From the NCBI GenBank assembly GCA_030539295.1, contig JAUNSJ010000025.1, forward strand, positions 1 to 55,468: DNA of 55,468 bases, given 5' to 3'. Both the position numbers and the translations under genes were made by a program. The notes beneath the pieces are model-generated. The model ran no database searches. It worked only from the letters and a program-made list of their open reading frames with translations, and had not been told where the DNA came from. This DNA comes from Planctomycetia bacterium (GTDB lineage Bacteria > Planctomycetota > Planctomycetia > Pirellulales > Thermoguttaceae). This document shows, piece by piece, positions 26,662-34,614 of this stretch (position 1 is its first letter; the number at the start of each line of letters is the position of its first letter).

Positions 26662-27071
26662 TGCTTTCTGACCTTGTTCTTCCTCGTTGCGGTCCTCCGC
26701 TAGGCGGGACCTGGTCTATCTTCTTCACAACGAACCCCAATGGGGTAAATCCATTACTGCCTATCATAACTCAATTTGGCTTTTTGTCAAGTAAAAAACT
26801 TTTTCTACCTTATCTAAATTCTTTCTTTTGAAAAAGAATGAAGTAATTATGAATAAAATCGACAAATTTCGCTCATTCCAAAAAAATCTTCAAAAAAATT
26901 ACTTTTTTTCCGGTTGGCCTCTGGAAATTTTTGTTAAGTTCTGTTAAAATTGGGACATCTGCGGATACGACTCTGAAGAAAGACTTGGTGTTTTGCAGGT
27001 TTTTTGGGGGGGATGTAGCCAATGTTTTGTCTTTTGTTTACCCGTTGGACAAAATTACAGGAGTATCGCGT
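26662..27071. other. AT-rich divergent intergenic region (mgtE / membrane protein)
   Basis: It holds the mgtE promoter and a short ACCCCATTGGGGT palindrome in the mgtE leader. The 26780-26960 half is AT-rich with runs of A and T. A T6G7 run lies at 27000-27012. No gene or RNA was recognised, and no convincing promoter for the rightward gene was found. Confidence 0.5.
26763..26790 (-). promoter_or_regulatory. Promoter for mgtE
   Basis: On the minus strand a perfect TTGACA (complement of 26785-26790) and TATGAT (complement of 26763-26768) are 16 bp apart. The leader of about 95 nt is too short for a full M-box riboswitch. Confidence 0.6.
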
Positions 27072-27914
27072 ATGTTGGTTTTACTGTTTATTGCGGCCAT
27101 CGACGCCGTCTTTCTTATGGGGGTGATTTCCCTGGTCGTGCGTGACCAGGAGCACAACCTTGGAGAAATTTTCAATACGTCCTTCGGCGTCGCTATTGCG
27201 GCCAACTTCTTCAGTTGGGTTTTTATGTTTGTTTTTCCGCAACAGATTTATTTACCATTGGTTATCTCTAGTCTTGTGACTGTTATCATTGCGGTTTTTG
27301 CCTTTAACGCGGTCCTTTCGACCGACTTTAAACGTGCCTCGATAATCGGAATCTCTTTCTTCTTTATCCATATCTTAGTCACGAGAGGAACCGAGATGCT
27401 TCTGGTGGGCGTTCTTTTTGCCACCGTTGCCACGACTATGGATGAAGTCGAGCAGAATAATCAGGCGGCTATTCTGGAGAATTTTCTCGGACCTCCCATG
27501 CTGGCCAAAGGGCCGGAAGGGACCTATCTTTCCGGCGTTCAGATAACGCTTCATGAATTCGGAATCCAATCTTTGTATCCCGTTTTTGTTAAACCGGCGC
27601 CGAAACGTCAATTCACCCAAGGCATAACTTACGGCGCGCCGGCGGAAACGATTGTTAAATGTTATAATAAAGGCTATGCGGTTACAACAATTGAGCTTAA
27701 GCAGGAGTTCGGGTTCGAAGCAATTCGATTTACCTTTATGAAAATCAAAGAAGATGGGACCGGCGACCCGGAGGACCTTATTGAAGGGGAATGGGTAGGC
27801 CAGACGGACTCGGAGTCGGAAATTACGACTCTCGGGACCAAAGGCGAGTTCCTGCGTGGATTTAAGTGCTTTGCCGATGAGGAATCCATTATACATCTTG
27901 CCCCACTCGATTGA
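27072..27914 (+). CDS. Four-helix membrane protein with soluble C-terminal domain, unknown function
   Basis: 280 aa from ATG 27072, with AGGAG (27059-27063) upstream; the frame stays open back to 26931 without a ribosome site. Four membrane segments fill residues 1 to about 125 (MLVLLFIAAIDAVFLMGVISL, read as helix 1, then three more). The rest (about 130-280) is soluble and beta-rich with no motif I recognise. It stands alone between divergent mgtE and the sigma-factor gene. I do not assign a function. Confidence 0.65.
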   Translation: MLVLLFIAAIDAVFLMGVISLVVRDQEHNLGEIFNTSFGVAIAANFFSWVFMFVFPQQIYLPLVISSLVTVIIAVFAFNAVLSTDFKRASIIGISFFFIHILVTRGTEMLLVGVLFATVATTMDEVEQNNQAAILENFLGPPMLAKGPEGTYLSGVQITLHEFGIQSLYPVFVKPAPKRQFTQGITYGAPAETIVKCYNKGYAVTTIELKQEFGFEAIRFTFMKIKEDGTGDPEDLIEGEWVGQTDSESEITTLGTKGEFLRGFKCFADEESIIHLAPLD

Positions 27915-28016
27915 TTTTTCTTCGTTTGGGCAGAAGGAACGGACCTTTTCGCCGGTCGCCGGTGTTAAAAGAAGAGGGGTTTTCAGTCGTTTTTCACGTT
28001 TGCCCGAAAGAAATCC

Positions 28017-28727
28017 ATGAACAAAGATGAATGTCCACCGGACGCCGCGTGGCTGGACGACCCGGACGTGCAGCTCATGCTGCGTGTGCGAGAGGGCGAT
28101 GCCGCCGCTTTTGAAGAGCTTATGATGAATAATCAGAGCCGCGTACTGTCTCTATTGCAGAATTTGACCGGCGATCGCGAACTGGCCGAGGACCTGGCTC
28201 AAGAAGTCTTTTTACGTATCTATCGTACCCGGGCCAGATACGTACCGACGGCACGCTTTTCGACCTGGCTCTACCGCGTGGTCCACAATCTGGCTTTTAA
28301 CGCCATGCGATTCAAGAGGCGGCACAAGGAACTTTTATTTGGTGCGGTGACCCGGCCGAATGATGGCCAGAGCAGTTCGGAGAACGGCTGGTCCGTCGAA
28401 GAGACGCTGCAAGAGAAAAGCGGACTGATGCCAACACGCCAGATTGCACGCCAGGAGACATGCCGCAAAGTCCGTGAGGCGATCGACGCACTGGGCGACC
28501 GACAGCGTATGGCTCTGCTGCTCCATCGTTTTGAAGGGATGAGCTACGAACAGATCGGCCAGATTATGTCGCTGACTCCCCAAGCGGTAAAGTCGCTTTT
28601 GTGCCGGGCCCGGGTGAAATTACGCGAACTCCTGGCGCCCTTTGTCGCCGACGATTCGCAAATAGAGGTATCGAACATTGAGGACGAAAAAGACGGGGAA
28701 GAAGAGGAAGGAGGATCGCAGTCATGA
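28017..28727 (+). CDS. ECF-type RNA polymerase sigma factor
   Basis: 236 aa. Region 2 reads GDAAAFEELMMNNQ..LAEDLAQEVFLRIYR..FSTWLYRVVHNLAFNAMR (about 27-100). Region 4 reads ALGDRQRMALLLHRFEGMSYEQIGQIMSLTPQAVKSLLCRAR (about 158-200), with the helix-turn-helix for the -35. A linker and an acidic C-terminal tail (about 215-236, rich in Glu and Asp) are also present. Its stop overlaps the start of the next gene by ATGA, so sigma and membrane partner are translationally coupled, as for sigma/anti-sigma pairs. Confidence 0.92.
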   Translation: MNKDECPPDAAWLDDPDVQLMLRVREGDAAAFEELMMNNQSRVLSLLQNLTGDRELAEDLAQEVFLRIYRTRARYVPTARFSTWLYRVVHNLAFNAMRFKRRHKELLFGAVTRPNDGQSSSENGWSVEETLQEKSGLMPTRQIARQETCRKVREAIDALGDRQRMALLLHRFEGMSYEQIGQIMSLTPQAVKSLLCRARVKLRELLAPFVADDSQIEVSNIEDEKDGEEEEGGSQS

Positions 28728-30211
28728 CCAAGAAGCACAATCCGGAATGCCCGCAACAGCCCTCCTCTGTGAATCCGGCACGCGATGCCAGTCAGACGCC
28801 TCAGCGACGGTTCGCTTTCCTGACGACGATTCGCGACGATGCGCTCGACGACGAATTTGACTTGTCCGAAGATTTGGATACGCCGGATAATCCCGACGCT
28901 GAACGGCTGCTCGCCTGGCTCGATGGCGAACTGACGCCGGAAGAGTGCCGCGAATTTCAGGCCGAATTAGCCGCCTCGCTACCACTTCAGTCCATGCTTA
29001 AACAGTTCCAGCGAACGGCAGAGCTCGTGCGGCAAGTCGTGCCGGAGGAACGCAATTCCCGCGTGGCCGCTTCTACTCTGGAAATGGTTGCCGTTGTCGC
29101 CGCCGACGAACTCAATGCCCGACTGCGCCAGGAACGTATCCGCTCCGTGCTGACCACTCTCCTCATTCTTACGCTCCTGGCCCTGGCCGTTACTCTTGGC
29201 TTTTATCTTGCCCGATCCGATGCCGGGTCAAGTTCCCCTCCTGTTGCCACCAATTCTGACCCGGTCAATCCGTCCGATAAGGGTCACGGGTTCGCACCGT
29301 GCCAGCCGGGCGATGCCGGGGTCACCCGTAGTGGCGCCGGGCGGCAGTCGGCCCAGTCCACATTTGCACCTGGCTCTCCCACGCCCGGGATTCCGAAGGA
29401 ACAACCGTTTCAGCGGGCACGCGATTTCCTTCCGGAAGAGCTTCGTAATGAAAACATGACCGCGTTTCAAAATTCGTTCGACGCGTTCGTCGCCGCGCGG
29501 ACCGGGCATTCGACGCGAACGGATGGTCCCCCGTCTCCGCATGCCGCTTTAGGGGATAAACAAGGGCGAGGCGAAGAAGATACGGAATCGCAAATGCAGT
29601 CCAGTTCACCAATTACATCTTCGGAACGCGAGCGTGACGCCCGTGCCGATTCGAATAAGGGCGCCGGGTCCGAGCGGGGCGGACGCTATCGCGGTGCCGG
29701 ACCCTACGACCGGTTTCGTCCGCGCGGATTTCGCATGATTGAAGAATATCTCGACAGTCACACCGACGAGGAGATTATTGCCAAGCTCTCGCCGGGCGCC
29801 CAGGATTTTCTCAAGCCTCTTTCTGAAAAGGAGCGTCGTTGCTATTTGGGACTGCTCTTATCGATTGAATTTTTACAGAATGAGCGGAAGGTGCAGGAGT
29901 TGCCCTTGCCGCCTTTTGAACCAAAGGCAGGTCAAAAACCGTTCCCCGGGCACCTACGTAATCCGAATAGCATGTCGCCCGGCATGGTCCGGAGCGATCC
30001 GGGCAGCGACGATGCGGGGTTCTTCTGGATGACGGAGTCAACGGCCGATCTGGCCGCAACTCTTCGCACACTTCCGGCGGAGCGTCAGGCCGAATTGCTC
30101 AGTCTCCCCAGCGACGAAATGTATGCAAGATTATTGACCATCCATTGGGGGTTCGACCCGATGCGCCGCGCGGGACCTTTCCCCATTAAACCTCAACACC
30201 ATGGAGAATAA
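28724..30211 (+). CDS. Probable membrane anti-sigma factor with long extracytoplasmic region
   Basis: 495 aa. The cytoplasmic N-terminal part (1-140) contains an anti-sigma-like helix, ERLLAWLDGELTPEECREF (about 60-78). The HxxxCxxC zinc motif is absent; only one Cys is nearby. One membrane segment is at about 143-163. The remaining 330 residues would be outside the membrane and are rich in Pro, Gly, Ser and charged residues, with a helical region EEYLDSHTDEEIIAKLSPGAQ. The role as anti-sigma is inferred from the 4-bp overlap with the ECF sigma gene. The external part could be a signal receiver. Confidence 0.75.
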   Translation: MTKKHNPECPQQPSSVNPARDASQTPQRRFAFLTTIRDDALDDEFDLSEDLDTPDNPDAERLLAWLDGELTPEECREFQAELAASLPLQSMLKQFQRTAELVRQVVPEERNSRVAASTLEMVAVVAADELNARLRQERIRSVLTTLLILTLLALAVTLGFYLARSDAGSSSPPVATNSDPVNPSDKGHGFAPCQPGDAGVTRSGAGRQSAQSTFAPGSPTPGIPKEQPFQRARDFLPEELRNENMTAFQNSFDAFVAARTGHSTRTDGPPSPHAALGDKQGRGEEDTESQMQSSSPITSSERERDARADSNKGAGSERGGRYRGAGPYDRFRPRGFRMIEEYLDSHTDEEIIAKLSPGAQDFLKPLSEKERRCYLGLLLSIEFLQNERKVQELPLPPFEPKAGQKPFPGHLRNPNSMSPGMVRSDPGSDDAGFFWMTESTADLAATLRTLPAERQAELLSLPSDEMYARLLTIHWGFDPMRRAGPFPIKPQHHGE

Positions 30212-30217
30212 TGAGTT

Positions 30218-30250
30218 ACGGCAGCCGTTAGCGTCTCCGGCTGCCGTCTT
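30218..30250. terminator. Bidirectional terminator between convergent genes
   Basis: ACGGCAGCCG (30218-30227) and CGGCTGCCGT (30238-30247) form a perfect 10-bp stem with a 10-nt loop, followed by CTTTC. It lies in the 45-bp gap between the anti-sigma gene and the convergent lipoprotein gene. Confidence 0.7.
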
Positions 30251-30256
30251 TCGATC

Positions 30257-30937
30257 CTACCGTTCCGGGAAGTCGTTGTCCAGCGCGTATTTGTCGTGCG
30301 GGTTGTATGGGTAGAACAGAGTACCAACCTCGTTGGCCAGCTTAACGGTAAATTGCTTCTGAAATTCAACTTGCGGTTTGTCGTTGATGGGGACCGGCGT
30401 CGGTGGATAGACGAATTCCGGTAGCGACTTGCGTGCAATAACTTCGTTGTCATTGACGTTGACCAATTGCACGTGCACTTTCGCCTTGCCCTGATAGAAT
30501 TGCGACGAAAGATTCGTCTGGAACGAGTCCATATCGACGCCAATGATATAGTCGGCCCCGACCTTTTTACCAATATTCGTAAAGGTTTCCAGCGAAAGTG
30601 CTTCCTCATCAAAGGAGGCCTCGACCAGTTCGTAAGGCACCCACTGAAATTTTCGTTTTTCCAGCTTGTTCTTCATCAGCAGCGTCAGACCGGCCGACAT
30701 GTCACGCGAGGGATTTTCCGCGCCGTAAAGATTCATACTGCCGCGGCAGACAACGACGATTTTGGATTCTTTCGGGATCGCCTTGACTTCCTTCTTGAAC
30801 ATGGGGTCAACTTCTGTCCCCTTGAGCAGATAAATCGGAGCTAAAAATGCTGACGCGCAACCCGACTGTATGACCGCAAGTGCCAGCAGACAAAGCAATA
30901 ACAACGTGCCTGGCTTCCGTGCCAATTTCCTGTCCAT
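30257..30937 (-). CDS. Lipoprotein, LpoB/CsgG-like stress or assembly type (tentative)
   Basis: 226 aa. A lipoprotein signal ends at VIQSGC with C27. The body contains ESKIVVVCRGSM, a helix, GADYIIGVDMDSFQ, KVHVQLVNVNDNEVIARKSLPEF, a beta-alpha-beta arrangement reminiscent of the periplasmic-lipoprotein fold seen in LpoB and CsgG relatives. This resemblance is by eye only; the safe call is envelope lipoprotein of unknown function. Confidence 0.7.
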   Translation of the reverse strand: MDRKLARKPGTLLLLCLLALAVIQSGCASAFLAPIYLLKGTEVDPMFKKEVKAIPKESKIVVVCRGSMNLYGAENPSRDMSAGLTLLMKNKLEKRKFQWVPYELVEASFDEEALSLETFTNIGKKVGADYIIGVDMDSFQTNLSSQFYQGKAKVHVQLVNVNDNEVIARKSLPEFVYPPTPVPINDKPQVEFQKQFTVKLANEVGTLFYPYNPHDKYALDNDFPER

Positions 30938-31015
30938 AGTATAAATCCTTTTTATCCCGTTTGATGGTAAACAGTCCTACTATCGTTATAATCGGCATAT
31001 TTTAATAAAATCATT

Positions 31016-31063
31016 AAAAAATCCGGGGCTTTGACTGTTTTTATGAGCCAAAGCAACCCGGAT
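31016..31063 (-). terminator. Terminator after the Gfo/Idh/MocA gene
   Basis: On the minus strand ATCCGGGTTGCTTTG (complement of 31049-31063) pairs with CAAAGCCCCGGAT (complement of 31021-31033), with a small bulge, followed by TTTTTT. It lies between the oxidoreductase stop and the lipoprotein gene. Confidence 0.65.
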
Positions 31064-31116
31064 TAACAGGATTGGTAAAGGTTTGCCCTGCTGGACCGCA
31101 GGGAACGGGGATAGCG

Positions 31117-32559
31117 TCAGGAAATTTCCGGAACGACGAACCCTTCCCGATAGGTCCGTTTAATGAACGCGTTGGCCTCTTCCGCGTGTTCCCCGACGAA
31201 ACGGCAGGCGTCCGGGGCTACGGTCAGCATGGGACTGACCATGAAGGAGCCGGCCTTGAAGTCCATCTTGTTATTGGCCAGCAGGTCGCGGGTATCGGCC
31301 ATGAGTTCCTCCCAGCGGCCTTCCGTCTGACCGTTGAGGGCGTCGACGGCCTCGTCGGTACACGGCTTTCCGCAACGGAACGCAATATTGGCCAAATTGC
31401 ACCAGTCGGTACTGTCGTTCCCCAAGGCAATTTCCGCGTTTAACAGGGACGAATCGTCCGCCACAATGGCGTCGATGAAATTCTTCTGATGCTGGCCCCC
31501 GGCGTCGCCTTGGAATTTGCGAACGACCTTGCCGTCTTTATCGAAGGCAGCGGCACTTCCGCGCTGCCCCTCCAGACGACCGCCTTCACAGTAGGCAATA
31601 TACCCGCTATTCGGCCCTTTGTGTTGACCGGCACCGCCCTTATCGCCGTTGGCGATCGTTGAAAGTCCGAGTACGACCGGAACAATTCCGGTATCGAAAT
31701 AGACGAAATGGACGTTCGGCGTCTGTCCGGCGTCGTTGTAGAGAATGCGGGCACCACCACCGAAAATTCGCTTCGGCAGTTTCGCCTTATCGAGCAGGAC
31801 GTTATTTTTCATATCGTCCATAACGTGCACGCCCCAGTTCCCCATCTCGCCCGAGCCGGTATTCCAGTCCCAGTGCCAGTCGTAATGCAATTTATTACGG
31901 AACAGCGGCTGATCTTCCGCCGGACCGAGCCAGAGATTATAATCGACCGATTTCGGAATCGGCAGCGGTTCCGTTCGCTTGCCGATGGGCTTACGCACGG
32001 AATAATGATTGACCCGGGCCGAGATAATTTCGCCGAGTGCTTTCTCCTCATGGAGAAACTTCTTGATTTCCGCCTGCATGGGGTCGCTTCGCTGCTGCGT
32101 CCCGAGCTGGCAGATACGTTTGTATTTTCTCGCGGCATTAACGACCTGCTGACCTTCCCAGGAGGTATGCGAAAGGGGCTTTTCCACATAGACATGCTTT
32201 CCGGCCTGCATCGCCCAGACGGCGGCCAGGCAGTGCCAGTGATTGCACGTGGCGACGAAGACGGCGTCGATCTCCGGATTATCGAGCAGTTCTCGCAAAT
32301 CGCGATAGGTTTGGGCTTTTTCGAAATGAGATTTCTTATCGCCGAGTCGATTTTCGTCCGGATCGGCCAAGGCAACGACGTCGACGTTGGGCATGGAACT
32401 GGCCGAACCGAGCAGTTCACCACTTCGTCCCCCGCACCCGATCGCACCGACGCGAATTTTTTCATTGGCTCCTCGGGCAACCAGTGTCGGAGCAGCCCAA
32501 AGTCCGGCACCGAGAGCAAGTCCGGTCTGCATAAATTTACGACGATTCATGTTCTTCAT
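31117..32559 (-). CDS. Gfo/Idh/MocA family oxidoreductase, Tat-exported
   Basis: 480 aa from ATG 32559 (MKNMNRRKFM), with AAGGAG upstream; the longer frame to 32631 overlaps that site. The twin-arginine signal NRRKFMQTG is followed by a hydrophobic region and ends near VARGA. The Rossmann fold starts with RVGAIGCGGRSGELL (about 36-50), and the family EKP motif is in HVYVEKPLSH. The C-terminal substrate domain contains SGEMGNWGVHVMDDM. Members use NAD(P) tightly bound to oxidise or rearrange sugars and related compounds; this exported class is very common in Planctomycetota. The substrate is unknown. Confidence 0.9.
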   Translation of the reverse strand: MKNMNRRKFMQTGLALGAGLWAAPTLVARGANEKIRVGAIGCGGRSGELLGSASSMPNVDVVALADPDENRLGDKKSHFEKAQTYRDLRELLDNPEIDAVFVATCNHWHCLAAVWAMQAGKHVYVEKPLSHTSWEGQQVVNAARKYKRICQLGTQQRSDPMQAEIKKFLHEEKALGEIISARVNHYSVRKPIGKRTEPLPIPKSVDYNLWLGPAEDQPLFRNKLHYDWHWDWNTGSGEMGNWGVHVMDDMKNNVLLDKAKLPKRIFGGGARILYNDAGQTPNVHFVYFDTGIVPVVLGLSTIANGDKGGAGQHKGPNSGYIAYCEGGRLEGQRGSAAAFDKDGKVVRKFQGDAGGQHQKNFIDAIVADDSSLLNAEIALGNDSTDWCNLANIAFRCGKPCTDEAVDALNGQTEGRWEELMADTRDLLANNKMDFKAGSFMVSPMLTVAPDACRFVGEHAEEANAFIKRTYREGFVVPEIS

Positions 32560-32657
32560 TACAAAACTCCTTGAAAGTGGGGTTGGGTCGTTGTGCGTTC
32601 CTCTGAGAAACGGAGGTTTTTTGGCGGGCATCCCTCTCTGATTTCAGAACTGCCTTT

Positions 32658-32686
32658 ATTATAACGCGCTCCGGAACGACCGTCAA
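32658..32686 (-). promoter_or_regulatory. Promoter for the Gfo/Idh/MocA gene
   Basis: On the minus strand TTGACG (complement of 32681-32686) and a perfect TATAAT (complement of 32658-32663) are 17 bp apart. The leader is about 93 nt. Confidence 0.65.
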
Positions 32687-32761
32687 GAGGAACTTTTGGC
32701 AGCCCGAGACCTACAGGCGTACGCGTACTCACTAAATTCAGTTACATTGGCCATTTACCTA

Positions 32762-32790
32762 TTGACCCGACTATTGGGCAGAAGTATAAT
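32762..32790 (+). promoter_or_regulatory. Promoter for the TPR gene
   Basis: TTGACC (32762-32767) and a perfect TATAAT (32785-32790) are 17 bp apart. The transcript would start near 32797, about 55 nt before ATG 32852. Confidence 0.65.
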
Positions 32791-32851
32791 GGACACATGG
32801 TCGCAGAAATCCACGGGCACTGGCCATTTAAGAAAAGGGGGATGAAAGCCA

Positions 32852-33895
32852 ATGTATGTACGATATCTTAACCAAATAATGACCATTGTTACTCTTATTT
32901 TACTCGTGGCAGAATGTGTCCACTCACAAGAGAACGTGCAAGAGCAGCCTTCATCTCCGGCACAGGATTTTAAGCAGGCTATCCGCTCGGGGTACTATTC
33001 CCAGGCTAACGAGCAGCTCACGTCCCTTTTATCGGTGTCGCCGGATGACCCGGAATTATTGTATTGGAAAGGGCGTCTTTTATTGCACAAAAACTGGTGC
33101 GCGTCGAAAGAACAGCGAGAAAATCTAAAAGAAGACTATGCCCAGTCACAATCTTTATTCGAAAAGGCAATCGCCCTTGATCCAGACAAACCTTTGTATT
33201 ATCATTGGTTGTCGCGATGTTTTTTTCGGCAAAAAAAATATGAATCAGCCCTTGCAATACTGGGGATCATGGAGGAGAAATTTCCAAAATATGCAGAAAC
33301 TTTCGCCGCTCGCGGAACACTCAAGTACGTTTATTATTTCGATAGCGACTCAATAGTAGGAGATGGGATAGTAAAGCAAGAGATTTATTCGGACCTCAAG
33401 AAGGCGTACAAACTAAGTCCGAACAATTGCTTTGTATTAATCAAACTGGCTCAGATGTATAGAGCTTTTGGCGAGTGGGGTAGAGCGCTAGCGGCGCTTA
33501 ACAAGTGTGAAAGTCTTATTGTGGAATCTGGCGATGATGGTTGGGAAAAACATGGATCCAGCGTCCTCGCCGATGTCTATTCATCGCAGGCAGGCCTTTA
33601 TACGGTGAAAAACAATCCCACAGAAGCTCTCCTCAGAATAAACAAGGCTATAGCCCTGGATCCTTCCGATGGAAGCAATTATTATATGAGGGCATGCATA
33701 GAATATCAATTTAAGTGTCAGATGGCAACTGTTAAAGACGACCTTGAACTTGCTAAAAAACTATGTCCTATGTTAACTGATTACAAAGAGTATAACGATT
33801 TGGTGGAAAAGGTATCGGAATTGCCGGAAGAAAGAGACGCAGAATCCGGTGGGGAAATAGACAGCCACGTTCGGGAAACGGCCAACCCACTCTGA
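32852..33895 (+). CDS. Secreted tetratricopeptide-repeat protein
   Basis: 347 aa from ATG 32852, with a GGGGGAT-type ribosome site. A signal peptide (residues 1 to about 25, cleavage near VHSQ) is followed by TPR-like helical pairs (YYSQANEQLTSLLSVSPDDPELLYWKG, read in parts; KAIALDPDKPLYYHWLSR; KKAYKLSPNNCFVLIKLAQ; KAIALDPSDGSNYYMRAC). TPRs bind proteins; the partner is unknown. The codons are more A/T-rich than in neighbouring genes, and a composite repeat locus lies right after the stop, so recent acquisition is possible. Confidence 0.8.
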   Translation: MYVRYLNQIMTIVTLILLVAECVHSQENVQEQPSSPAQDFKQAIRSGYYSQANEQLTSLLSVSPDDPELLYWKGRLLLHKNWCASKEQRENLKEDYAQSQSLFEKAIALDPDKPLYYHWLSRCFFRQKKYESALAILGIMEEKFPKYAETFAARGTLKYVYYFDSDSIVGDGIVKQEIYSDLKKAYKLSPNNCFVLIKLAQMYRAFGEWGRALAALNKCESLIVESGDDGWEKHGSSVLADVYSSQAGLYTVKNNPTEALLRINKAIALDPSDGSNYYMRACIEYQFKCQMATVKDDLELAKKLCPMLTDYKEYNDLVEKVSELPEERDAESGGEIDSHVRETANPL

Positions 33896-34555
33896 TTCGA
33901 CATTTTACGCTCACAATTACCCGCTTTGGATTCGCCCTACTGCTGCCACAACCGTTAACCGGCGTCCGGCGTTCCCGACGGCTTGTTAGGTCGGGACCCA
34001 GCAATAACGAAAACGGAAGGCCAGTACTGCCAATTTGCGATGGATTCGCCATTTACCCGTCATTGCCATTACGCGGCGGCCTGTAAGGCCAGCATAACAT
34101 AGCCCGGGGCAAGGGAGCGAAGCGACCGGCGCCCCGGGTTATCGGCTTGCAGGGCCGGACCCAGCAATAACGAAACGAATGAACCATAAACGCCAACGGG
34201 CAATAGAAACCGGGCACGGGCCGTTCGGCTAACCCTCTGCGTTCCCCCGCGTTCCCCTGCGTGATAAAAAATAACCCCGGCCATTTGAGAGGACATGTGA
34301 AACCGGGCGAGTTATGCGTAACCTACTCTGTTTTGAGGAATTATATAGCACGCGGAGAGCGCGGAGGGACGCGGAGTCCGCTTCAAAACCGGTCGCGCTG
34401 ACGCGGCTGTGCAGCAGGTGGTACGAATCTGTTTTGATGGGAGGAGGGCAAGAGAGGGGGGGTGTGTTAGCAGTTGTTTTTGTTATTGTTGGTTCCCGAC
34501 CTGCGAGCAGTCGGGAACGGACTAGCAGTACGAAATGGGGAGTCATGCGTGTAGT
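33896..34555. repeat. Composite palindromic intergenic repeat, locus 2
   Basis: Non-coding. 33987-34142 aligns with the reverse complement of 7503-7675 and, in part, with 7088-7200 (GGTCGGGACCCAGCAATAACG, GGATTCGCCATTTACCC, GGCGGCCTGTAAGGCCAGC, CCCGGGGC hairpin). 34252-34415 aligns with 7281-7435. 34465-34518 ends in a perfect 9-bp hairpin (GTTCCCGAC, 34492-34500, with GTCGGGAAC, 34510-34518). A G7 run is at 34456-34462. No gene is supported. Confidence 0.75.
34075..34142 (+). repeat. REP-like hairpin module, copy 3
   Basis: GGCGGCCTGTAAGGCCAGC, then CCCGGGGC (34103-34110) pairing with GCCCCGGG (34131-34138). It is nearly identical to copy 2 (minus strand of 7503-7570), including the AAGGGAGCGNAGCGACCGG loop. 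Confidence 0.7.
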
Positions 34556-34556
34556 G

Positions 34557-34593
34557 AAAACGAGGAACGCTCCCGATGAGAGAGCGTTCCTCG
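34557..34593 (-). terminator. Terminator after the autotransporter gene
   Basis: 34561-34572 and 34582-34593 are perfect 12-bp complements (CGAGGAACGCTC and its reverse complement) with a 9-nt loop. On the minus strand the hairpin is followed by TTTTC. It lies 22 bp beyond the autotransporter stop codon. Confidence 0.85.
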
Positions 34594-34614
34594 AAATTTC
34601 AGCTTCTGTTCAGA

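Noticed and set aside
26662..26760. Possible M-box riboswitch upstream of mgtE
   Set aside because: The leader predicted from the promoter is about 95 nt, shorter than an M-box, and no conserved core was recognised.
26931..27071. N-terminal extension of the four-helix membrane protein
   Set aside because: The frame is open but has no ribosome site, while ATG 27072 has AGGAG and starts directly with a membrane helix.
34069..34546. Open frames in the second repeat locus
   Set aside because: Same reasoning as for locus 1: repeat-derived frames with no domain or conserved reading frame between copies.
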